Source of the DNA: Oryzias latipes
Taxonomy: Eukaryota; Chordata; Actinopteri; Beloniformes; Adrianichthyidae
Assembly: GCF_002234675.1 (NCBI RefSeq)
Contig: NC_019876.2
Coordinates: 20,963,661-21,027,660 of the forward strand
Direction: 5' to 3'
DNA length: 64,000 bases
The notes under the pieces: generated by a model
What the model was told of the DNA's origin: nothing
The model's database searches: none
What the model saw: only the letters and a program-made list of their open reading frames with translations
Program-made: the position numbers and the translations under genes
Shown: piece after piece, positions 57,209 to 64,000 of the stretch
Layout: the number at the start of each line of letters is the position of its first letter
Position numbering within the stretch: position 1 is the first letter of the stretch

Positions 57209-58600
57209 AGAAAAAATAGGATCAAACTGTTAAGCTACGTACACACCGCCCTCTGCAATGCATGTTCAGGGAACCACTTCCATCAAAAGGTCTATGTAAA
57301 TGTGCATAAAAGCGGATTTCTTACTTCTGTGTTCGAAACTCTTATGTTTTAGCTATGAATGTGTTTACGAATGAGTGGATGTTGAACAGGTATTGAGAGG
57401 TAAACCAGGTCAAACTTTGACAATCAGGGGCTCGTGTTGGGTAGTGACGTTTGGATGGCGTCCCTTTTAATTCACAGAAGGGCCAACTGTTGGAAAATTG
57501 GTCATGGAGAAGAAATTAATAACAGGGGTTTGTGCCCAGCCGGAATTATACAACACCAAGTGTTTCATATATCGGACTAGAGCTGAGAAAGAAAAAACCT
57601 GCATGGAGCAAGATTCATGAGATTTGCACCGCTTTGACATTTTGCACCAAGCCTCTTCCAACTGTCTGTGGCCAACATGCGCTGGTAAACACTAGAAAAA
57701 GAAAAAGAAGACAAAGAGGAAAAAACCCTAATTTCTGTCGTTGAATATATTTTACTCAGAAATCCGTTTTAGTACATTCATTAAAGATCTAGCTGGATTA
57801 TAGGTTTGGTTCTAGTGTTTCTTTTTTCTGGCTATGCATTCACTTTATACAATGAGAGATTTTTAAGAGTTGTATAATTTTTATCTTGTTTTGTTTGTAT
57901 TAATATTGTTATCATCATTTACCTTGATGCTTGATCTCCAGAGTGGTTGTAAACATTAAATGTCCTTATTACAGGATCAATCTGTTTAATGCAAACATGG
58001 ACTTTATTTTACAATATTTTACATTTAGTTTATGTTTTACATTGCTCATCTCAGCAAAACGTGCAGATATCCGGCATACAAATAAAAGCCCGAGGAGCAT
58101 GAAAAAGAGCGCCCTCTGCAGGCCATGCGACCACTCCAAAATCAATCAAAACTTTTGATCGTATGCATGTAAGCACGCGCGCACACACAAAAACAGGACA
58201 ATAGAAACCCGTTTTTAGGCGTTTTGTTGTTGTTTCTTTGTCTTATACGTGTTTTCTCCTGCAAACCTCGTAGAAAACGTGTCAATGAAACTCAGTCACT
58301 GAGAAGTTTGGAAACTTTGGCCCCAACCGACTCCCTTAGGGGCGGAAATCCCCAGTTCTGTAGATGGATGTGAGTTTTGCAGACTTTAAAGAGTATTGTT
58401 GATTGTGTTGTTCTCTTTTTTGCGGTGGTAGAGCGTGATGTCCGCGTCCGAGCCTCACGTCGTGACTAGAAACAAAAAAGCAGCGCGTGGGCGCGAATGC
58501 GGGTGCGCATTCCTCCACAGCTCCAGGGTGATGAAGAGGTTAACCCTGCCCCTCTTTGCTGCGCTCTCGTCCCACTAGTGCTGCTACCTCCTCCAACCAC
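57209..58600. other. Upstream DNA of the TNF-ligand gene
   Basis: No gene recognised. GC content rises from about 58430, as expected near a promoter. Confidence 0.4.
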
Positions 58601-58606
58601 CTCTCT

Positions 58607-58617
58607 TTTTATAAATT
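58607..58617 (+). promoter_or_regulatory. Candidate TATA box of the TNF-ligand gene
   Basis: TTTTATAAATT about 230 bp before the ATG, inside a GC-richer region. A start ~30 bp downstream would give a ~200-nt leader. Inferred from motif and spacing. Confidence 0.35.
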
Positions 58618-58844
58618 CCTCCTCTCCCGGCAGCTGAGCGTTCAACAGACACGGACATGTCCGATCTGGAACTCTGAGAGGGCTTTCCCTCACCTCATCC
58701 GCGGAGCTCGGACTGGAAAAGCCAAAGGTCCTGCCGGCTGGCGACCGCATGGGAATCGAACTTTGTTCCAGTCCGTGGTTGTACTCCGTAGACGGCTATT
58801 GCTGCTTTTCTGATTGTGTGCTATCCTAATGCGTCGGGAATGCC

Positions 58845-59072
58845 ATGGCCACTCCGAGCGCACAGCAGCAGCAGCAGCAGCAGGATTACTTCAGATCGGT
58901 GAGCAGCGACTCCACCACCTACATGATGGTCCCCACCGGCGGGCCGAGTGGGGCGGCGCGCCGGGAGACGCCGTCCAAGATGTGGTTGGCGATGGTGGTG
59001 ATTGTCGTGGTGGTGTTGCAGATCGCCTCCACCACCGGACTCTTTGTCTACCTAAACATGTCCATATCACAG
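58845..59072 (+). CDS. TNF-family ligand, first coding exon (TRAIL/tnfsf10-like)
   Basis: The exon gives 76 residues from the ATG at 58845 (GCCATGG Kozak context) to a CAG|GTAAGA donor, phase 0. Residues 7-13 are seven glutamines from a pure CAG run. DYFRSVSSDSTTYMMVP follows. Residues 47-70 are a single membrane span (MWLAMVVIVVVVLQIASTTG and on), then NMSISQ, with a possible N-glycan at N71. A short cytoplasmic tail, one signal anchor and an intron just after the span is the layout of type II TNF ligands. The VVLQ.ASTTGLFVYLNMSIS wording resembles fish TRAIL-like ligands. The receptor-binding TNF domain lies beyond the window. An identity as another TNFSF member cannot be excluded. Confidence 0.7.
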
Positions 59073-59805
59073 GTAAGACGCGCCTTCATCTCTGAACCCA
59101 ATGGATTTTTGCCCCAGAGAACAGTTTGGGGGATAAAAACGTGCCACTGACTCAGTCAGAGCAGATCTGATGTCTTACCTTGGATCCACAAGGAAAAGTT
59201 CATAAATTCCTCAAAGTGAGACTGCGAGCTGCAGACACATGTTGCATAAATATATTTAAAGTTGTGGGTCTTCGGGGAGCTGTAGGATTAAACCAAATTT
59301 CATTCAGGGTTGTAAACAAATCACTGGAGGTGGATTTGACCCAGGTCAGTCCTGAACTTGTCTGCAGGGGTTGAAGGTTTCCCCCTTTTTCCTGTAGGAA
59401 CTTGTCTAAATCCGGAATGTAGAAGCAGAGCAGTGGCAGCGTCTGCGCGGCGGTCACGGTTACACACGAGTTCAGCGGCGTGCGTAAAAGGCCCAGATTG
59501 GAGCCATTTGTGGAGCGGCTAGTTGAAGTGGCTTGCAGATGTTGTGTGCAAAAGGTGAAACGTGCAATTGAATGGCTCGCCCCTGGAGGGGGGTGGGGGT
59601 CAATTTAATTCTTGTGTTGTGAAATAATGTGGAGGCAGTCTCTGTCCACTGACAATGAAAGCACAAATGACAAGAGTTTGAAGACGAGCAGGTAAAAAGT
59701 TTCACTTTGGGTTTCGTTTGTCATCAGTTTCTAAAAAAAACAAGGAGCTTGCATTTCTAAATACCTGTTTTGAGGCCTGAGCAACATTGAGCAGGAGATA
59801 AACAT

Positions 59806-60394
59806 TTAGTCCCGCTCCAGTCATCTTTTGATCTAATTTCATAGCGGTCTTTTAAGTATGATTATGCCATTTTAGCCAAAATAAAATAATCAAACAAACT
59901 GTTGTTATCTAGGACATAGTTTCTGCAGAGCGGCAGTAGTTCATTAGAAAGTCACCTCTGACATGTGGGCAGGACTGCTGAGTGGAGTAAGTCTGCTTTC
60001 ATTTTCTGTCATCCATCTGTTTACGTGCTCTCCCACTAGTTTACAGCCCCTCACAACCACAGCCAAACATTAGCGGTGCAATGAAAATGGCGAGCGATAC
60101 CGCAGCTGTCCAGGCGTAAAGTGTTGACCCAGCAGCTCAGACGAGAAAAAACAAAGACGAGGCATCAGAATGGAGTGGAGCGTTGAGATTGTGACCTGCC
60201 GATTGTAGTGTTTACACAACAACTACAAGCTGTTTCAAAATTTATCGTCTGCTCTTATTCAACACAATTTTAATAAAGAAATTATTGTATTATTATTTTA
60301 TTTTATATTTATTTATGTACTCCATTTTTAGAAAAATGTCACAAGAACATGTTAAAAAACAAACAAACAGGATTTTCATTTGAGTAGGTCTTTA
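59806..60394 (+). repeat. AAGACCC-ended repeat, copy C
   Basis: Starts TTTAGTCCCGCTCCAGTCAT and ends ATTTGAGTAGGTCTTTAAA. Internal CTAGGACATAGTTTCTGCAG, CGGCAGTAGTTCATTAGAAA and TTTACAGCCCCTC match copies A and B. It is uninterrupted at the point where copy B carries the foldback. Confidence 0.8.
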
Positions 60395-61655
60395 AACCCC
60401 CATTTAAATGGAAGCATGTCAGGCGCAGTAGCTCATAAAGCCCATCCCCTTTGAAGCTTTTTAGCAAATAAAAAAATATATAGTTTGAGATACAGATGCG
60501 TGCACCCATGAGAGTCTGCATCTTGTTGTGGATGATGCTTCTCAAAAGGTGTTTGCAAGTCTGCACAAGGAAAAACGATTGATGCACAACCTTCAGGATG
60601 CTAAATCCTCTGCAAGGGTACACCTCAAGCTATTTGACCATCTGATTGTTAGTGTATGGTCTTTTCTAAGCATGACTCAGTATTTCTGTTTCTAGGAAAA
60701 CATTCTGACAAGGGGCTTCAGGGAGCAATCTCTAAAAAAAATTGGAAAGCAACTAATCTTAATTATCATTGGATTGGACACAAAGTTAATCAAAGATGTT
60801 TCTTTTTATAGCAGACAGTGCTGCTCTCTAGAAAACTGGTTTATCATGTCCTACATCTCTCATGGAGTCATACTCCTCTTCCCCGTAACCCGTGCAGCTG
60901 CATAAAGTGATGTGACCGAAAAGAGCCACATGGTGACGACGGGGGGGCAACCCTGACATCTGACATCTGGGTGGGTGTGTCAGGGACACATGTGGCTTCA
61001 TAACTCTAAAACATCAAAGTTCGTAGTCTTCCCGTTAAGAGTTAAAAGTGTCATGCACACTTGATCATTGTTCACCTGCTGTGATCTAAACACACCAGAC
61101 AGCTCCACAGATTTCTTTTATTTTCGATCTTTTTGTAAGTACAATAGAAAGTACTTTACCGGTACTTTCTTTTAGTTGTCCATGTATCAGACTCTTTTAA
61201 AGGAATGCTCTGTCTTTTTATTCTCATACGAAGTGTCAGGAAATCGATTAAGAGATCGCAGAGAGGACTCTGGACAGGGACTTCACAAAAAGCATGGGAC
61301 TCTGCATGCACACTTGTGGGGAATCCCCCTCTTCTCATGTGAAGGCCTATTTTTAATCTGCCGATAGGCCCTTGGTTTAGTTGTGCTGGAGCTATGCACC
61401 ATGCCAGCTGGGAAAGGCAAACAGTATGTGGAACAATGAGCATTGTACACAGACGAAGTGTCTGGTGTGGTCTCTGAGCGGTGGGATCCAGCAGAAACAA
61501 AAAGGGACGGGAGCTTTGAACGTGTACCCTCCCTTTCTGGATAGATCACATTTTAGACACAGGATAGACGGTATGCGAGTGACATCATAGGCTGTATGAA
61601 TCATATTGGCTGGGAACATCACAGAGAATTGAATGGGACTCTCAAAGGAACTGTG

Positions 61656-62113
61656 GTAAAGACCCACTCTGATCATCTTTTGATCTATTTTCAAAGCATT
61701 CCCAGTGGCCTTATATTTATGATTATACAGTTTTTAGCCAAAATCAAAAATCCTGTGTCGTGTCTAGGACATTATTTCTGCAGAGCAGCAGGAATTGATC
61801 CTAAAATTTCGCTCTGAGTTGTAGGCAGGACCACTAGTGTGGAGTAAGCCCACTGCCACTTCCCATCACCTATTTGTGTATATGCTTCCCACTAGCTTAC
61901 AGCCCCTTCTTACTCCGCTGCTGCAACAAAAATGGTGAGCAATATCAGAGGTAGCCATACAGTTTTGAGCCAGATGCCAGCTCAGACAAGAAAACAAAGA
62001 GATGCATGGATGTGGTCATCTACAAATGGAAGCATCGGAATAGAGCGGGAATTTGCCGCCTGCCCGTTGTACTGTATTTTACAAATGCAATCTTTTTCCA
62101 GCAGGGGGTCTTT
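61656..62113 (+). repeat. AAGACCC-ended repeat, copy D
   Basis: Starts GGTAAAGACCCACTCTGATC and ends CAGGGGGTCTTTAA. Shares GATCTATTTTCAAAGC, TTTTAGCCAAAATCAAAAA and CTTACAGCCCCTTC. Confidence 0.8.
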
Positions 62114-63246
62114 AAGCTGTCTTTAAGGAGTCTTAGGTAACACTTTGCCCTTTCAACAACAAAAGTTAACATTTCACCTTTTCTGGCTGCAAAAGGATGA
62201 TCCCCTGATGCTAAACTTTGCATCATCGGTCTTCTCCCACACAACGAAGCCGTGAACCCCAGAACAGCTTTCTTCAGCAAATAAAGAGCCAGGAAGAAAT
62301 AATAAACTGTAATCCAAACGTTCTGGTGCAGCCACAGCTCAGGCTCTTGTAAGCCTCCAGATCCTGGGCTGTGTAGTGTGACTGTGTAAACACTAGGTAC
62401 TAATACAGCACACCGGCAAGGATTTGGATCTTAGCAGCTCAGTAAACGTAAATTTCAACAGTCAATATGGGTCACCGAGTCAAAATGAATCAATCTTTTC
62501 ATTGTAACAACTCCCTCCTTCATTTTTCCAAAGAGCTACTGTCTGAAATATGATTACATCACCTTCATATGAAGATATTTTGAGTGATTTACTGGTGAGG
62601 GGAGCTCAGCTATACGCTAAAGCCTCCCAGCCAATGTGGTCAGGTAAACAAAGTCAAGTGATTTGAATTACATCCATGCATACCCGTTTTAGGAATTAGT
62701 TGGTACTTTAAACAAAACTAACATTTGACTGAAGTAATCCAATAACCTCAGCTACAAGCCATTATTGTCAAGTGGAACCACAGTCTGGGAATATGCCAGT
62801 AATATTGCTAAATTAACCAAATAAAACAAATTTTATTTCTTAGTAATGATCAAACAAGATAAAATAAATAGATTATTGCAAAAAAATTATTTTTTGCTTT
62901 CATTTTTCTGAATAAGTCTTTTTCTGCTTTCCATAACATTTCATGGGTTGAAAGAAAACTGAAATAATAATTCAACATCTGTATACTTGTGCTACACATC
63001 TGTAGGTACTGCAAAGTTCATGTTAAATTAAACAGCAGCAACAAGTCAGACTTTATCTTTTTTTCCTAAAATTGCTTCTCCTGATGATCCTTTGTGTTCC
63101 TTCGGAGTGTGTCCACAATAATGCTTTCTAAAATTTTCATATTCAATATAAGTTTGTGGGGTTTGATATAAATCAAACGTGCTCTAATCTTATAGACAAA
63201 TGAGCTGATTGTAGAATGATAATTTTTTTTAAAGAGTGTTTGGCTT

Positions 63247-63735
63247 CTTTAAGACCCACTCCATTGGAAATTGTGTTTTTGACGTATTCTTGTTAGATTT
63301 TTCTTACAATGGAGGACATGTATTGAGACAATCAAAAACAAAATTGCATTCCTGAGCATATATTATTTCAAATTGTTGTGAATCTGGAGCACACAAAAAG
63401 TACAGTTGGAAAAGGCTTGTAGGTGTTACGTAGAAGCTACAGCGGCAAGCCACAAGCTCCCTGCTCTGATACATCCACTCATAGACGATTAGATCCATGC
63501 AGTTTTTCGTTTTCTTTGTCTGAGCTGGTATCTGGCTAAAAACTGTACGGCTGGACAGCGCAGCAACAGGGAGTGGAAGGGTGCTCTGCGCCAATTCAGA
63601 AACTATTTATCTGCAGAAACTACGTCCTAGAAAATGACACAGGTTTTTTGATTTTGGTTATAAAATAGCATTAAAATGAAAAGACCCCTGGGTCTTCTAC
63701 AATAGATAAAAAGATGAGTGGAGCGGGTCTTTACG
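63247..63735 (-). repeat. AAGACCC-ended repeat, copy E (inverted)
   Basis: On + it begins CTTTAAGACCCACTCCATTG and ends GTGGAGCGGGTCTTTA. Contains GTTTTTTGATTTTGGTTATAA and CTGCAGAAACTACGTCCTAG, complements of landmarks in copies A-D. Confidence 0.8.
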
Positions 63736-64000
63736 TTTAATCAGAAACCCTTTCACATTTGTAATTATTTTACCTGTCACTTCAGCTTCATGTGATACTG
63801 ATAAATATTTGTCCACACATGAGGTATTGTTTCTGTTGGTATGTGGTATTAGGGACCTTTAGGTTTCTATGGCTTTTGTGAGTTGTGTAAAGTAATGAGA
63901 CTTTTCTGGTTTATTGACTATGTGTTTTTGAATGGCTAACATTCCACTCCTTTCATGTCCCTGATCCACTTTGTTAATGTTTGGGTTCGGTTCACTCCCC

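Larger units (their letters stand above)
59073..64000 (+). other. Intron 1 of the TNF-ligand gene (incomplete)
   Basis: No further exon with the TNF jelly-roll motifs is visible to the window end. The intron contains three copies of the AAGACCC-ended repeat (C, D and inverted E) and otherwise AT-rich unique DNA. Confidence 0.5.

Overview
This is a stretch of vertebrate nuclear DNA, almost certainly from a teleost fish (percomorph-like; medaka is possible but cannot be proved here). The grounds are AT-rich intergenic DNA, spliced genes with GT-AG introns, and many fish-type transposons (hAT, PIF/Harbinger, piggyBac-type MITEs, Tc1, Ty3/gypsy, tRNA-derived SINE). There is no bacterial, phage or CRISPR content.

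Host genes. (1) A six-exon trypsin-like serine protease on + (17056-19989) gives a 333-residue prostasin/testisin-like enzyme with signal peptide, complete catalytic triad and a C-terminal GPI-type tail. (2) ccnb3 (cyclin B3) lies on - with eleven coding exons from 37391 down to 25695. They join in phase to 425 residues with destruction box, MRAIL patch and both cyclin folds. (3) A large terminal exon on + (51295-52141) has repeated amphipathic helices of the A-kinase-anchoring type. AKAP4 is, from memory, close to CCNB3 in mammals, so a relationship is possible but unproven. (4) The first coding exon of a TNF-family ligand, most like TRAIL (tnfsf10), is on + (58845-59072); the rest of the window is its first intron.

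Transposons by region. 1-5207: a giant foldback with ~0.66 kb arms around tandem repeats. 5505-10560: a ~5 kb element with GGGCCACC-type inverted ends that carries LINE remains (minus) and a decayed two-gene PIF/Harbinger element. 12183-15010: four levels of nested transposons. 21795-23147: a Harbinger fragment, then a hAT element with a perfect 8-bp target duplication. The ccnb3 introns hold a hAT MITE, a ~490-bp repeat, a SINE and a Tc1 remnant with a piggyBac MITE inside it. 38246-39511: an element with TA ends. 39548-46410: a young, nearly intact Ty3/gypsy retrotransposon with 786-bp LTRs and one frameshift in reverse transcriptase. 46629-48833: a ~490-bp repeat split by a 1.76-kb foldback. 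53458-57204: two more piggyBac MITEs, a Harbinger Myb pseudogene and a LINE tail.

I see no operon-like or clearly new molecular system. The best candidates for follow-up are the AKAP-like exon with serial helices, the two uncharacterised repeat families (the AAGACCC-ended repeat and the foldbacks), the nested insertions, which give a relative time order, and an orphan candidate exon at 53760-53865.
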